The notes under the pieces: model-generated
What the model saw: only the letters and a program-made list of their open reading frames with translations
Told to the model about the DNA's origin: nothing
The model's database searches: none
In this document: positions 17,146 to 26,112 of the stretch, one piece after another
How the letters are laid out: the number at the start of each line of letters is the position of its first letter
Numbering within the stretch: the first letter of the stretch is position 1
Translations under genes and position numbers: made by a program
Assembly: GCF_024519465.1 (NCBI RefSeq)
Contig: NZ_JALJRW010000004.1
Span: 186,001 to 250,000 of the forward strand
DNA: 64,000 nt
Origin: Stenotrophomonas sp. Ste86
GTDB lineage: Bacteria > Pseudomonadota > Gammaproteobacteria > Xanthomonadales > Xanthomonadaceae
Direction: 5' to 3'

Positions 17146-17343
17146 TCAGAGGTAGGGAAGCATACGGTTCAAACGGCCTGCGTCTTCTGCACGAACATGG
17201 TTCGTCTGACGCAGATTGCGCTTCCGCTTGGTCGACTTCTTCGTGAGGATGTGGCTACGGTTGGCATGGCCAGCCTTGAACTTGCCGGAGGCGGTCTTGC
17301 GGAAACGCTTGGCCGCCGCCCGGTTGGTTTTGATCTTGGGCAT
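17146..17343 (-). CDS. rpmI: 50S ribosomal protein L35
   Basis: A 65-residue basic ribosomal protein, [20 protein letters not shown] at the N-terminus and the typical [16 protein letters not shown] core. Its distance from infC (471 bp) is much longer than in E. coli, because the gap contains three tandem GTAG palindromes. Confidence 0.98.
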   Translation of the reverse strand: MPKIKTNRAAAKRFRKTASGKFKAGHANRSHILTKKSTKRKRNLRQTNHVRAEDAGRLNRMLPYL

Positions 17344-17814
17344 TGCAATGTCCTTGATGATGTTTTGTCACTGACCAGGGCGGTGGCTTTCACCACGCTT
17401 TCCGTCCATGCCCTTGCCTGCTTGTAAGCCCGGGATCCCCAATGGGAACCAGGCCGGTCCTGTTGCCGTTGAAACAGCGTGTAACCGTTCAAAACAGCGC
17501 CCCGAAAAACGGGGCCGCCCATTATGCCCGTCTAAACGGGAGGTTGCAAACCTTTGATCGGGCGTGTGTTTGCCGCGGGCGGCCGAACCTGAACGGAGCG
17601 GCCGGTGGGCCAACGCCATGCCGGGCCGCGCACGCGGGAAACAGCAGAAGGCGCCGGTGGACGCCTGCTGTGGGGTGCGCGAAGCGGGAAGCGGGACGCC
17701 GAGCAACGCTCGGCTCTACCTCGCCCCTTGGGTGTGCAGCCGAGCAACGCTCGGCTCTACCTTGCCCCTCGGGTGTGCAGCCGAGCAACGCTCGGCTCTA
17801 CGCCCGATGGCCGG
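17344..17814. other. Long infC-rpmI intergenic region
   Basis: A 471-bp gap inside an otherwise compact operon. Its upstream part carries the SMAG triplet (17698-17801). The remainder upstream of rpmI would form the L20 leader if the transcript is shared. No gene and no strong T-tract terminator are seen. Confidence 0.7.
17698..17801 (-). repeat. Three tandem SMAG-type GTAG palindromes
   Basis: Three identical 22-bp units at 17698, 17739 and 17780. On the minus strand each reads GTAG-AGCCGAGC-GTT-GCTCGGC. The exact 41-bp period includes a similar 19-bp spacer, so the unit was amplified with its spacer. They lie 14 bp after the infC stop and would form hairpins in the infC 3' end. Confidence 0.85.
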
Positions 17815-18339
17815 TTACTTCTTCTTCGGCGCGATCATCATCACCATCTGCCGGCCTTCAAGGCGCGGACGGGACTCGATCACGATGTCCTCACCCAGAT
17901 CGCCTTCGATCCGGTTGGCCATCTCGCGACCCAGTTCCTGATGGCTCATTTCGCGACCACGGAAGCGGATGTTGACCTTGATCTTGTCGCCCTCTTCCAG
18001 GAAACCGCGCATTTTGCGCAGCTTGATCTGGTAGTCGCCTTCATCGGTGACCGGACGGAACTTCACTTCCTTGATCTCGACCTGCTTGGTCTTCTTCTTG
18101 GCCTCGTTGGCCTTCTTCTGCGCTTCGAACTTGAACTTGCCGAAGTCCATGATCTTGCAGACCGGCGGATCCGCCTGCGGCTGGATCTCGACCAGGTCCA
18201 GACCTTCGTCTTCGGCCTTCGACAGCGCTTCGTCGCGCGTCAACACACCAATCATTTCTCCGTCGCTGCCGATCACGCGGACGCGCGGCACCCGGATTTC
18301 CTGATTCTTGCGGTTCTGTTTGTTGTCAGGGGTACTGAT
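17815..18339 (-). CDS. infC: Translation initiation factor IF-3
   Basis: A 174-residue factor that keeps 30S subunits free and proofreads the start codon. The N-domain begins [20 protein letters not shown], followed by a Lys-rich linker ([20 protein letters not shown]) and the C-domain with [20 protein letters not shown] and the end [10 protein letters not shown]. There is no ATG: the start is the rare codon ATC at 18339, with GGAG 8 bases upstream. Use of AUU/AUC for infC is the basis of IF3 autoregulation in enterobacteria. A TTG eight codons upstream is the only alternative. Confidence 0.95.
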   Translation of the reverse strand: MSTPDNKQNRKNQEIRVPRVRVIGSDGEMIGVLTRDEALSKAEDEGLDLVEIQPQADPPVCKIMDFGKFKFEAQKKANEAKKKTKQVEIKEVKFRPVTDEGDYQIKLRKMRGFLEEGDKIKVNIRFRGREMSHQELGREMANRIEGDLGEDIVIESRPRLEGRQMVMMIAPKKK

Positions 18340-18402
18340 ATTGCAATCTCCCAGAGGAATCAAACCGGCCCTCAGCGGAGGATCCGCAGGGCCGGGACTT
18401 TC

Positions 18403-20307
18403 TTACACGGACTGTTCTGCCTGCAACCGCTCGATGAAGGCTTGGACGGACATGCTGCCCAGATCTTCGCCAGAGCGCGTACGCACGGCCACGGCGCCAT
18501 TTTCCTTCTCACGGTCGCCGACCACCAGCAGGTACGGGACCCGCTGCAGCGTATGCTCGCGAATCTTATATCCGATCTTCTCGTTGCGCAAATCGGCGTT
18601 TACCCGGAAGCCTTGATCTGCAAGGGTTTTCCTCACCTGGCTTACGTATTCAGCCTGGGCGTCGGTGATATTGGCCACCACCACCTGGGTCGGGGCCAGC
18701 CAGGAGGGGAACGCCCCGGCATGGTGCTCGATCAGGATGCCGATGAAACGCTCCATCGAGCCCACGATGGCCCGGTGCAGCATGACCGGGTGCTTCTTCT
18801 GGCTGTTTTCGTCCACGTACTCGGCGCCGAGGCGGCCGGGCATCATGAAATCGACCTGCATGGTGCCCAGCTGCCAGGTACGGCCGATGGCGTCCTTGAG
18901 GTGGTACTCGATCTTCGGGCCGTAGAAGGCGCCCTCGCCCGGCAGCTCCTGCCACTCCACGCCGCAGCTGCCCAGCGCCGCGCGCAGCGCGCCTTCGGCC
19001 TTGTCCCAGGTGGCGTCATCGCCCAGGCGCTGTTCCGGGCGCAGCGCGATCTTGATCTGGATGTCCTCGAAGCCGAAGGTCGTGTAGACCGCCAGCGCCT
19101 GCTGGTGGAACGCCGTCACTTCCGCCTCGATCTGCGACTCGGTGCAGAACACGTGGCCATCGTCCTGGGTGAAGCCGCGCACACGCAGGATGCCGTGCAG
19201 CGCGCCGGACGGCTCGTTGCGGTGGCACGAACCGAACTCGCCATAGCGGATCGGCAGGTCGCGGTAGCTGTGCAGGCCCTGGTTGAACACCTGGATGTGG
19301 CCCGGGCAGTTCATCGGCTTCAGCGCGTAGGTGCCCTTCTCCGATTCGGTGAAGAACATGTTGTCCTTGAAGTTGTCCCAGTGCCCGGACTGCTTCCACA
19401 GCGCCACGTCCAGCACCTGCGGGCAGCGCACTTCGCCGTAGCCGGTCTTGCGGTACACGCCCCGCATGTACTGCTCCACCACCTGCCATAGCGCCCAGCC
19501 CTTGGGGTGCCAGAACACCATGCCCGGCGCCTCTTCCTGCAGGTGGAACAGTTCCTGCTGCTTGCCGATGCGGCGGTGGTCGCGCATTTCGGCTTCTTCG
19601 ATGCGCTTGATGTAGGACTCCAGCTGCTTCTTGTCGGCCCACGCGGTGCCGTAGATGCGCTGCAGCTGCTCGTTCTTGGCATCACCGCGCCAGTAGGCAC
19701 CGGAAATGCGGGTCAGCTTGAAGGCCTTCAGGAAGCGCGTGTTGGGCACGTGCGGGCCGCGGCACATGTCCACGTATTCCTGGTGGTAGTACATGCCCAT
19801 GGCCTGGATGTCCGGCGACATGTCGTCGATCAGGCGCAGCTTGTAGTCCTCGCCACGCGCCTTGAAGATCTCGATGACCTCCGCGCGCGGGGTGACCTTC
19901 TTGATGACGTCGTAGTCCTGCGCGATCAGCTCGCCCATGCGCTTTTCGACGGCGGCCATGTCCTCGGGCGTGAACGGCCGCTCGGAGTAGATGTCGTAGT
20001 AGAAGCCTTCGGCGATGACCGGGCCGATCACCATCTTGACGTCCGGGTACAGCTGCTTGACCGCGTGGCCGACCAGGTGGGCGGCGGAGTGACGGATGAT
20101 CTCCACGCCCTCCTCGTCCTTGGCGGTGATGATGCGCAGGGTGGCATCGCGATCGATCATGTCGCTGGCATCGACCAGCACGCCATCGACCGAACCGGCG
20201 ATGGTGGCCTTGGCCAGGCCGGCGCCGATCGACTGGGCGACGTCCATGACACTGACGGGGTTTTCGAACTCACGGCGGCTGCCGTCGGGGAGCGTGATCG
20301 CGATCAT
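18403..20307 (-). CDS. thrS: Threonyl-tRNA synthetase
   Basis: A 634-residue class II synthetase that charges tRNA-Thr. Domains in order: TGS (about 1-61), the editing domain with [16 protein letters not shown] (about 62-225, HxxxH zinc-like site), the catalytic core (about 240-530, with [20 protein letters not shown] and motif 2 [17 protein letters not shown]), and the anticodon-binding domain. The start is at [14 protein letters not shown]; the longer ORF runs through the leader. It is first in the thrS-infC-rpmI-rplT cluster. A hairpin terminator and Thr-Thr leader peptide lie upstream. Confidence 0.98.
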   Translation of the reverse strand: MIAITLPDGSRREFENPVSVMDVAQSIGAGLAKATIAGSVDGVLVDASDMIDRDATLRIITAKDEEGVEIIRHSAAHLVGHAVKQLYPDVKMVIGPVIAEGFYYDIYSERPFTPEDMAAVEKRMGELIAQDYDVIKKVTPRAEVIEIFKARGEDYKLRLIDDMSPDIQAMGMYYHQEYVDMCRGPHVPNTRFLKAFKLTRISGAYWRGDAKNEQLQRIYGTAWADKKQLESYIKRIEEAEMRDHRRIGKQQELFHLQEEAPGMVFWHPKGWALWQVVEQYMRGVYRKTGYGEVRCPQVLDVALWKQSGHWDNFKDNMFFTESEKGTYALKPMNCPGHIQVFNQGLHSYRDLPIRYGEFGSCHRNEPSGALHGILRVRGFTQDDGHVFCTESQIEAEVTAFHQQALAVYTTFGFEDIQIKIALRPEQRLGDDATWDKAEGALRAALGSCGVEWQELPGEGAFYGPKIEYHLKDAIGRTWQLGTMQVDFMMPGRLGAEYVDENSQKKHPVMLHRAIVGSMERFIGILIEHHAGAFPSWLAPTQVVVANITDAQAEYVSQVRKTLADQGFRVNADLRNEKIGYKIREHTLQRVPYLLVVGDREKENGAVAVRTRSGEDLGSMSVQAFIERLQAEQSV

Positions 20308-20393
20308 GACTGGGCTTTTTCTGGTGGGCCTGCAACGCAGGCCGGGGAGACAAATTCGGGAAGGTGGGCAACGAGGCGTGGCCGGTCGGCCAT

Positions 20394-20417
20394 AAAAAAA
20401 GCGCCACGAAGGCGCCT
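20394..20417 (-). terminator. Terminator in the thrS leader (candidate attenuator)
   Basis: On the minus strand AGGCGCC-TTCGT-GGCGCTT is followed by a run of seven T, 87 bases before the thrS start. No gene upstream needs it: the next gene is divergent. A terminator between promoter and gene suggests attenuation. It follows the stop of a leader ORF at 20439 by about 20 bases. Confidence 0.65.
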
Positions 20418-20438
20418 GCGAGGGGCCGTCGGGAGCAT

Positions 20439-20465
20439 TCAGCGGTGGGCGATGGTAGTGCTCAT
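20439..20465 (-). CDS. Possible thrS leader peptide (MSTTIAHR)
   Basis: Eight codons ATG AGC ACT ACC ATC GCC CAC CGC and a stop, placed just before the thrS leader terminator. Two adjacent Thr codons are what a ribosome-stalling Thr sensor would need. An in-frame longer version from ATG 20525 (28 residues) is also possible. Neither has a good Shine-Dalgarno, so this is a suggestion from position and codon content. Confidence 0.35.
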   Translation of the reverse strand: MSTTIAHR

Positions 20466-20646
20466 GTCGCACGCTGGACCGGCGCTGGGCGCGGGCCACC
20501 TTGTTGCCTTGATGTGGATGCCCATGATCTTAAACCAAACATCGGGTTTTTGCTCCACGCACTGGATCCAGCGCGCCTGAACGCCAGCCTGTGGCGGACG
20601 AAAACCGCAATGATTACCATCTGCGGATTGCCGCTCTGACCCGGCA

Positions 20647-21003
20647 ATGCTTCCTCCCCCAAGGATCTGCCATGTGTTCCGCCGTCCGTTCGATGGGCTC
20701 TCCGTGTTGAGCGGCAACGCCCTGGCCCTGCTTTACTGCGCCGTGGCCACCGCCGCATCGGCCTTCTCGGCACTGGCCTTCTACGCGGCTTCGCCGCACT
20801 GCCGCTGGCCGCGACTGCGTCGTGCCGGGCGCCTGGGCCGGCAGATCGGGCTGATCGCGTCAGCCACCTCGCTGTGGTTGTGGATGGGCCAACTGGGCCT
20901 GGCGACCGGGCTGTGCGTGACGCTGGCCGGCTGGATGCTCACCGCGCTGGTGCTGCCCTACCTGGCCGCGTGGACAGGTCCGGAACGTGAGGCGCGGCGC
21001 TGA
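20647..21003 (+). CDS. DUF3325-family small membrane protein
   Basis: A protein of up to 118 residues with three membrane helices (GNALALLYCAVATAASAFSA, IGLIASATSLWLWMGQLGLA, LCVTLAGWMLTALVLPYLAA). Size and position, first in an operon with DUF3649 and PepSY proteins, fit the DUF3325 family. The start is uncertain: ATG 20647 has no ribosome site, and GTG 20704 gives a shorter protein starting VLSGNALALL. The next gene overlaps its stop (TGATG). These operons are usually linked to iron or siderophore uptake. A weak Fur-like sequence (AATGATTACCATCT) lies at about 20610-20623. Confidence 0.75.
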   Translation: MLPPPRICHVFRRPFDGLSVLSGNALALLYCAVATAASAFSALAFYAASPHCRWPRLRRAGRLGRQIGLIASATSLWLWMGQLGLATGLCVTLAGWMLTALVLPYLAAWTGPEREARR

Positions 21004-21266
21004 TGTGGGCACGTGCGCTGGCCGGGCTGGTGGCCGGTTTCTTCGTCGCTGCCGCCGCGGCCGGGCTGGTGGTGTGGCTGCCGTCGGGCCCGTGGCAGGC
21101 AGCCATCGTGCCCAGCCTGATCGCCTTCATTCCGTTCTGGATGCTGGCGGCGTTGTGGGCGTTTGCGTTCCGCACCGGCCTGCGCGCCTGGATCTGGCTG
21201 GGGGGCACCGCGCTGGCCGGCTTGGCGCTGCTGTGGTTGCTGCGCGTCAATCACTGGGTGGTATGA
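21003..21266 (+). CDS. DUF3649-family membrane protein
   Basis: An 87-residue protein with three membrane helices (ALAGLVAGFFVAAAAAGLVV, IVPSLIAFIPFWMLAALWAF, WLGGTALAGLALLWLL). The loop AFAFRTGLRAW is typical of the DUF3649 family found beside PepSY proteins in iron-uptake loci. Its ATG overlaps the previous stop codon. Confidence 0.75.
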   Translation: MWARALAGLVAGFFVAAAAAGLVVWLPSGPWQAAIVPSLIAFIPFWMLAALWAFAFRTGLRAWIWLGGTALAGLALLWLLRVNHWVV

Positions 21267-21276
21267 GGGTGTCCCG

Positions 21277-22857
21277 ATGAAATTCAGCTCGCTCACCCTG
21301 CGCACGTTCACCACGGTGCACACCTGGGTCGGCCTGGTCGCCGGCTTCGCGCTGTTCGTGGCGTTCTATGCCGGTGCGATTACCGTGTTCCACCACGACC
21401 TGCCGTTGTGGCAATCGCCGCATGCCATGGAGCAGCCGGCGCAGACGCTGGATGATGCCCAGCGTCTGCTGGACGGCGTGCTGGCCCGGCACCCGGAGGC
21501 GCGCAAGCACATCGGCATGACCTTCCCCGGTGCCGAGACGCCGCAGGCGGTGGCCTACTGGCAGGATGCCAAGGGCACTTGGCTGTTCGCCTGGGCCGAC
21601 CAGTACGACGGCAGCCCGACCCCACCGCAGGCGGGGTTGGCCGAGCTGGTCAACGAACTGCACTACACGCTGGGACTGCCGGTGGCCGGCATTTACCTGA
21701 TGGGGGTGGTCAGCCTGCTCTACGGGCTGGCATTGCTCTCCGGGCTGGTGATTCACCTGCCCAAGCTGGTGGGCGACCTGTTCGCGCTGCGCCCGGGCCG
21801 CAACCTCAAGCAGATGTGGCAGGACGCGCACAACGTGATCGGGGTGCTGAGCCTGCCCTTCCACCTGCTGTTCGCGGTCACCGGTGCGCTGCTGTGCCTG
21901 GTGTTCCTGCAGATGGCCGCGCTCAATCCCCTGATCTACGACGGCAAGCTGATGGCGGCCCTGCCGGCGGCGATGGATACCGCGCCAATCCGCGCCCCGG
22001 CTGGCGAGACGGTGCGCTCCGGCAGCCTGGGCATGCTGTACGCGCGCGCGATCGCGGTAGCCCGTGACCAGGGTCAGAAGCGCTTCGAGCCGGCGTACCT
22101 GAAGCTGGCCAATGCCGGCGATGCCAACGCGGTGATCGAGATCACCGGCGATGGCGGGGTCTCGCTGGGTCCGCTGGGTGCGGTGGCACTGGATGCCAAC
22201 ACCGGCGAGGTGCTGCACACCCAGTTACCGGGCAGGCGCGATGCCAACCACGCCACCCTGGCCGCTGCCTATGCGCTGCATTTCGGCGAGTACGGCAACG
22301 CGCTGGTGCCGTGGCTGTACTTCGCGCTGGGACTGGGCGGTGCATTTCTGTTCTATTCGGGCAACCTGCTGTGGATCGAGTCGCGCCGCAAGCGTCGCCA
22401 GCAGGTGCAGGGACGTGCGCAGATCAACATGGCGCGGGCCACCGTCGGGGTGTGCATCGGCCTGTGCGTGGCGGTCTCGGCCGCGTTCGTCAGTGTGCAG
22501 GCGCTGGAGTATCTGGCCCCGGCCCACGCCGACGCCGGCATGCGCTGGACCTGCTTCCTGGTCTGGGGCGGCTGCGCCTTGTGGGCGGCCCTGCGTGCGC
22601 CGTGGCAGGCCGCACGCGAACTGCTGTGGGCAGCGGCGATCACCACCGCGCTGATTCCGCTTGTCCACGGCGCGATGAGTGGGCTGTGGCTGTGGACCAG
22701 CGCGCAGCGCGGCTACGGGCCGCTGTTCTGGGTGGACGGGGTGGCGCTGGCGATGGCGATCGGGTTCGCGGCCATGGCCCGGGCGAGCAGTCGCCGGGCG
22801 ATCCACGGCGAACCGAACAGCGTGTGGTCGCGCCCGACGGAGCAGGCGGCGCGCTGA
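21277..22857 (+). CDS. PepSY-associated membrane protein (putative iron-uptake reductase)
   Basis: A 526-residue inner-membrane protein. TM1 includes VHTWVGLVAGFALFVAFYAG and is followed by FHHDLPLW, a large periplasmic domain, NELHYTLGLP, and TM2-TM3 around HNVIGVLSLPFHLLFAVTGA. The His in HTW, NELH and HNVIG/FHLL are positioned as in PepSY_TM proteins proposed to bind haem. The C-terminal third adds four or more helices. It is third in the DUF3325-DUF3649-PepSY operon. The family is proposed to reduce siderophore-bound Fe(III); that role is inferred. Confidence 0.88.
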   Translation: MKFSSLTLRTFTTVHTWVGLVAGFALFVAFYAGAITVFHHDLPLWQSPHAMEQPAQTLDDAQRLLDGVLARHPEARKHIGMTFPGAETPQAVAYWQDAKGTWLFAWADQYDGSPTPPQAGLAELVNELHYTLGLPVAGIYLMGVVSLLYGLALLSGLVIHLPKLVGDLFALRPGRNLKQMWQDAHNVIGVLSLPFHLLFAVTGALLCLVFLQMAALNPLIYDGKLMAALPAAMDTAPIRAPAGETVRSGSLGMLYARAIAVARDQGQKRFEPAYLKLANAGDANAVIEITGDGGVSLGPLGAVALDANTGEVLHTQLPGRRDANHATLAAAYALHFGEYGNALVPWLYFALGLGGAFLFYSGNLLWIESRRKRRQQVQGRAQINMARATVGVCIGLCVAVSAAFVSVQALEYLAPAHADAGMRWTCFLVWGGCALWAALRAPWQAARELLWAAAITTALIPLVHGAMSGLWLWTSAQRGYGPLFWVDGVALAMAIGFAAMARASSRRAIHGEPNSVWSRPTEQAAR

Positions 22858-22989
22858 TCCAGTGCGCGCGGGCAGCCGCGCGCATCGGAAAGCCCCGGCG
22901 TATCACGCTTTCAGAATTCTTCAGCCGCGTTTCCAGCACTTCAGACGCTGCTCGGGCCTAGTCGGTTCCTCATCCCGAGGAACTCACCC

Positions 22990-24066
22990 ATGCACCGCAC
23001 CCTACCCCGTTTGGTCCCCCTGATCCTGTCGCTGGCCACCGCCCTGCCCGTCGCGGCCCTCGCGGCGTCGCCAGCGTTGGACGCATCCCGGATCGCCGCC
23101 CTCGAAGCGGCCATCGCCAGTGACGACATCAAGCAGGTCACCAGCGTGCTGCTGACGGTGGACGGCAAGATCGCCTACGAAGGCTATTTCAATGGCGGCA
23201 GCGTCGAGATGCTCAATGACGTGCGCTCGGCCAGCAAGAGCGTCACCGCCCTCATGGTCGGGGCGGCGATTGGCGACGGCAGCCTGCCCGGCGTCCAGGC
23301 CAAGGTCTACGACTACTTCCCCGAGTTCACCGCGCGGCATCCGGTCGATCCGCGCCTGCGCGCCACCACCGTGGAAGACCTGCTGACCATGAGCAGCCTG
23401 TGGGAGTGTGACGACCAGAACGCGTTTTCTGCCGGCAACGAGGAGCGCATGTATGTCACCGAGAAGTGGCTGGACTTCGCCCTGTCGCTGCCGGTCAAGG
23501 GCTTCGCGCCGTGGATGACCCGGCCTGAGGACAGCCCGCACGGCCGCGCGCATGCCTACTGCACAGCCAACTCGTTCGTGCTCGGTGCGGTGCTTGAGCG
23601 TGCCACGAAGATGCCGCTGGCCGACTACGCGGCCAAGGTGCTGGAACGTCCGCTCGGCATTTCAGCCAGCCAGTGGAACCGTTCCCCGGAGGGCATCGGC
23701 ATGGGCGGCGGCGGCACCCGTTACCGCAGCCGCGATCTGGCGCGGCTGGGCGAACTGGTGCGCGACGGTGGCCGCTGGCAGGGCCGGCAGCTGGTCCCGG
23801 CCAACTACGTGCAGGCGATGGTCAGCGCGCAGGCGCGCACCGACGATGGCAGCGATTACGGCTACCAGTGGTGGGGCCTCAAACTGCCGGTCGACGGTGG
23901 CGAACAGACCGTATGGACGATGTCCGGCAATGGCGGCAACTATGTGTTCGTGATGCCGGAAAAGAAGCTGGTGGCGGTCATCACCAGCCGCGCCTACAAC
24001 CGCAGCTACGCCCATCCGCAATCGCGGCGCATCCTCACCGAGTTCCTGCTGCCCGCGCTGCGCTGA
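22990..24066 (+). CDS. Secreted serine hydrolase (class C beta-lactamase / esterase fold)
   Basis: A 358-residue protein with signal peptide LILSLATALPVAALA and a beta-lactamase-related fold. The SxxK motif is S80-A-S-K83 (NDVRSASKSVTALMVG), LLTMSSLWECDD forms the following loop, and AYCTANSFVLGAVLE occupies the YxN position. The expected third motif near WTMSGNGGNYVFVMPEKKL reads SGNGG rather than KTG/HTG. Esterase or peptidase activity is more likely than drug hydrolysis. Its last 32 bp overlap, tail to tail, the CadC-like gene. Confidence 0.88.
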   Translation: MHRTLPRLVPLILSLATALPVAALAASPALDASRIAALEAAIASDDIKQVTSVLLTVDGKIAYEGYFNGGSVEMLNDVRSASKSVTALMVGAAIGDGSLPGVQAKVYDYFPEFTARHPVDPRLRATTVEDLLTMSSLWECDDQNAFSAGNEERMYVTEKWLDFALSLPVKGFAPWMTRPEDSPHGRAHAYCTANSFVLGAVLERATKMPLADYAAKVLERPLGISASQWNRSPEGIGMGGGGTRYRSRDLARLGELVRDGGRWQGRQLVPANYVQAMVSAQARTDDGSDYGYQWWGLKLPVDGGEQTVWTMSGNGGNYVFVMPEKKLVAVITSRAYNRSYAHPQSRRILTEFLLPALR

Positions 24067-25606
24067 AACCGCCCAGGTCGTCGGGACGCCACGGGGCCGC
24101 CAGCACCTGCGCACGCTGTGCGGCCACGTCGGCATCGATTCTGGCCAGCAGCTGCGGCCATCCTGCCGCATCGTGCAGGGGCGCGAACAGCGGCGTGGCA
24201 CGCAGCCAGGCGGCATCACGGAAGCCTGCATCCACGGCGCGATGCAGGTCGGCCAGGGCGGCGACGGCGTCGCCCTGGGCCTGGTGCAGCAGCGCACGTT
24301 CCAGCGCGGTGTCCGACCAGCCATCGTCAGCCTGCCCGTGCAGTGCACGCAGGCGCGCGGCGATCCAGTCGGGCGTGGCCGCTTCGACGCCGTGCAGCCC
24401 GGCCAGCGTCTGCCCCATCGACTGCTGTGGACGCAGTTGGCGGCTGCGCTCGAAGGCCTGCGCGGCGCCCGCGCGGTCACCGTCCAGCAACCGCATTTCG
24501 CCCTGCAGCCGCAGCAGTTCCGGATGCGGGGTGCCGCGCGCCAGGGCCTGCTCCAGGACCGCGCCCGCCCTGCCCTGTTCACCCATGGCCAGCAGCGTGC
24601 GGGGCCAGGCGATGTTGGCGAACACGTTATCCGGATACAGCTGGAAATTGCGCTCGTGGCGGCGTGCGGCGGCCTCCTTGAAGCCGAGCAGTTCCAGTTC
24701 GCGCGCCACCTGCACATCCAGGAAGCGGATCCGTTCGGGCGCACGCAAGGCGAGGTTGTTCTGCAGCGCCAGCGCGAGGTGGCCCTGCTCCTGGTGCAGA
24801 TAGGCCAGCGAGGCGCGGGTGCGCTCATCGTCCGGGTCGCGCTGCAGCGCCTGCTGGTAATCGGCGATCGCCTGCGGCATTGCCCCGAGGCAGTCATGCG
24901 CATAACCGCGCGCGGCGTACGCGGCGGCATCATCCGGCACTGCCTGAAGCGCCTGCCCGGCCAGCACCAGCGCTTCTTCCGCACGCTCGCGGCTGCCATT
25001 GAACAGGCAGGCATCGGCGGCAAGCGCGCGGGCCAGCCCGCGACGGGCGACCCGCGAATCCGGGTCGATCTGCAACGCCTGCCGATACAGCGCAATGGCG
25101 CGCGTGTTGTTGCTGGCCTGTCCGATACCGGCGTAATAGCTGGCGCGCTCCAGCACCGGGTCGGCCGGCGAGGTCGGCGCGCGCGTGGGCCATGCCAGGA
25201 TGACCACGCCCGCCGCGACGAGGGCGGCCATCGCTGCGGTGGGCCATATCCAACGACGTGTCCGCGAGGGTCCGATGGCGGTGGCCTCGGGGGGTATCGG
25301 CTGCAACGGCGCGCACAGCTGATAGCCCCGCCCGCGCACCGAGCGCACATAGCGTGGCTGACGGCCGTCATCGCCCAGCGCCTGTCGCAACAGCTTCACC
25401 CGTTGACTGATCGCATCCTCACCGACCACCGCCGGTGCCCACACCTGCGCGGCCAGCGTGTCGAAGTCCACCACCGCATCGCCGTGGGCGAGCAGGCAGT
25501 CCAGCAGGCGCCAGCTGAGCCCGGTGACCGGCAGGACCACGCCGTCGCGTCGCACCTGTTGCAGGGTGCGATCGATATCCAGGTCCAGCAGGCGAACAAT
25601 CTCCAT
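24035..25606 (-). CDS. CadC/ToxR-like membrane regulator with TPR domain
   Basis: A 523-residue protein. The N-terminal OmpR-type winged helix (about 1-100) includes LLAHGDAVVDFDTLAAQVWA and VRSVRGRGYQL. A single membrane helix (about 125-145, TAAMAALVAAGVVILAW) is followed by a periplasmic TPR array (AIALYRQALQIDPDSRVARR and YQQALQRDPDDERTRASLAY). One-component membrane regulators of this type sense periplasmic signals directly. The start could be four codons upstream (25618). The tail-to-tail overlap with the serine hydrolase may be accidental or antisense-regulatory. Confidence 0.88.
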   Translation of the reverse strand: MEIVRLLDLDIDRTLQQVRRDGVVLPVTGLSWRLLDCLLAHGDAVVDFDTLAAQVWAPAVVGEDAISQRVKLLRQALGDDGRQPRYVRSVRGRGYQLCAPLQPIPPEATAIGPSRTRRWIWPTAAMAALVAAGVVILAWPTRAPTSPADPVLERASYYAGIGQASNNTRAIALYRQALQIDPDSRVARRGLARALAADACLFNGSRERAEEALVLAGQALQAVPDDAAAYAARGYAHDCLGAMPQAIADYQQALQRDPDDERTRASLAYLHQEQGHLALALQNNLALRAPERIRFLDVQVARELELLGFKEAAARRHERNFQLYPDNVFANIAWPRTLLAMGEQGRAGAVLEQALARGTPHPELLRLQGEMRLLDGDRAGAAQAFERSRQLRPQQSMGQTLAGLHGVEAATPDWIAARLRALHGQADDGWSDTALERALLHQAQGDAVAALADLHRAVDAGFRDAAWLRATPLFAPLHDAAGWPQLLARIDADVAAQRAQVLAAPWRPDDLGGFSAARAAGTR

Positions 25607-25719
25607 GCCGGCAAGCATAGGGCACAGCAGACCGTGCCGGATGTGGCCGATTGCACCCCATCACCGCCCAGTCGCCACGGCGCAGCTACAGTGCCTTGCC
25701 CCTTCTCGCCCGCGCCGCC

Positions 25720-26112
25720 ATGACCGACCTGCACATCGACCGCCTCGACCACCTTGTCCTGACCGTGGCCGACATCGCCACCACCTGCGACTTCTACCAG
25801 CGCGTGCTGGGCATGGAGGTCATCGACGTTGGTGCGGGGCGCAAGGCCCTGCGTTTCGGGATGCAGAAGATCAACCTGCATGCGCACGGCAAGGAGTTCG
25901 AGCCCAAGGCCGATCGCCCCACGCCGGGCGCGGCGGACCTGTGCCTGATCACTTATGCGACGATGGAGGAGATCCTCGCGCACCTGGATGCGCAGGGCGT
26001 GGTCGTGGAAGAAGGACCGGTGCAGCGCACTGGCGCGACCGGTCCGATCCTGTCCGTGTACGTCCGCGACCCCGACGCCAACCTGATCGAGGTCGCGCGT
26101 TACCTGGACTGA
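25720..26112 (+). CDS. VOC-family (glyoxalase-like) metalloprotein
   Basis: A 130-residue vicinal-oxygen-chelate protein. Metal-ligand positions look conserved: His in RLDHLVLTVADI, His in MQKINLHAHGKEF, and Glu in RDPDANLIEVARYLD. The FYQRVLGMEVID segment is the typical first repeat. It resembles small virulence-type or YwbC-like VOC proteins of unknown substrate. It converges on the chitinase gene with a 13-bp overlap. Confidence 0.9.
   Translation: MTDLHIDRLDHLVLTVADIATTCDFYQRVLGMEVIDVGAGRKALRFGMQKINLHAHGKEFEPKADRPTPGAADLCLITYATMEEILAHLDAQGVVVEEGPVQRTGATGPILSVYVRDPDANLIEVARYLD

Noticed and set aside
17698..17801. Possible CRISPR array (regular repeats of 22 bp with 19-bp spacers)
   Set aside because: The spacers are almost identical to each other, units are palindromic with GTAG, and there are no cas genes; these are SMAG-type REP repeats.
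20600..20630. Fur box upstream of the DUF3325-PepSY operon
   Set aside because: AATGATTACCATCT has only partial symmetry and several mismatches to the 19-bp Fur consensus; mentioned as weak but not listed as a site.
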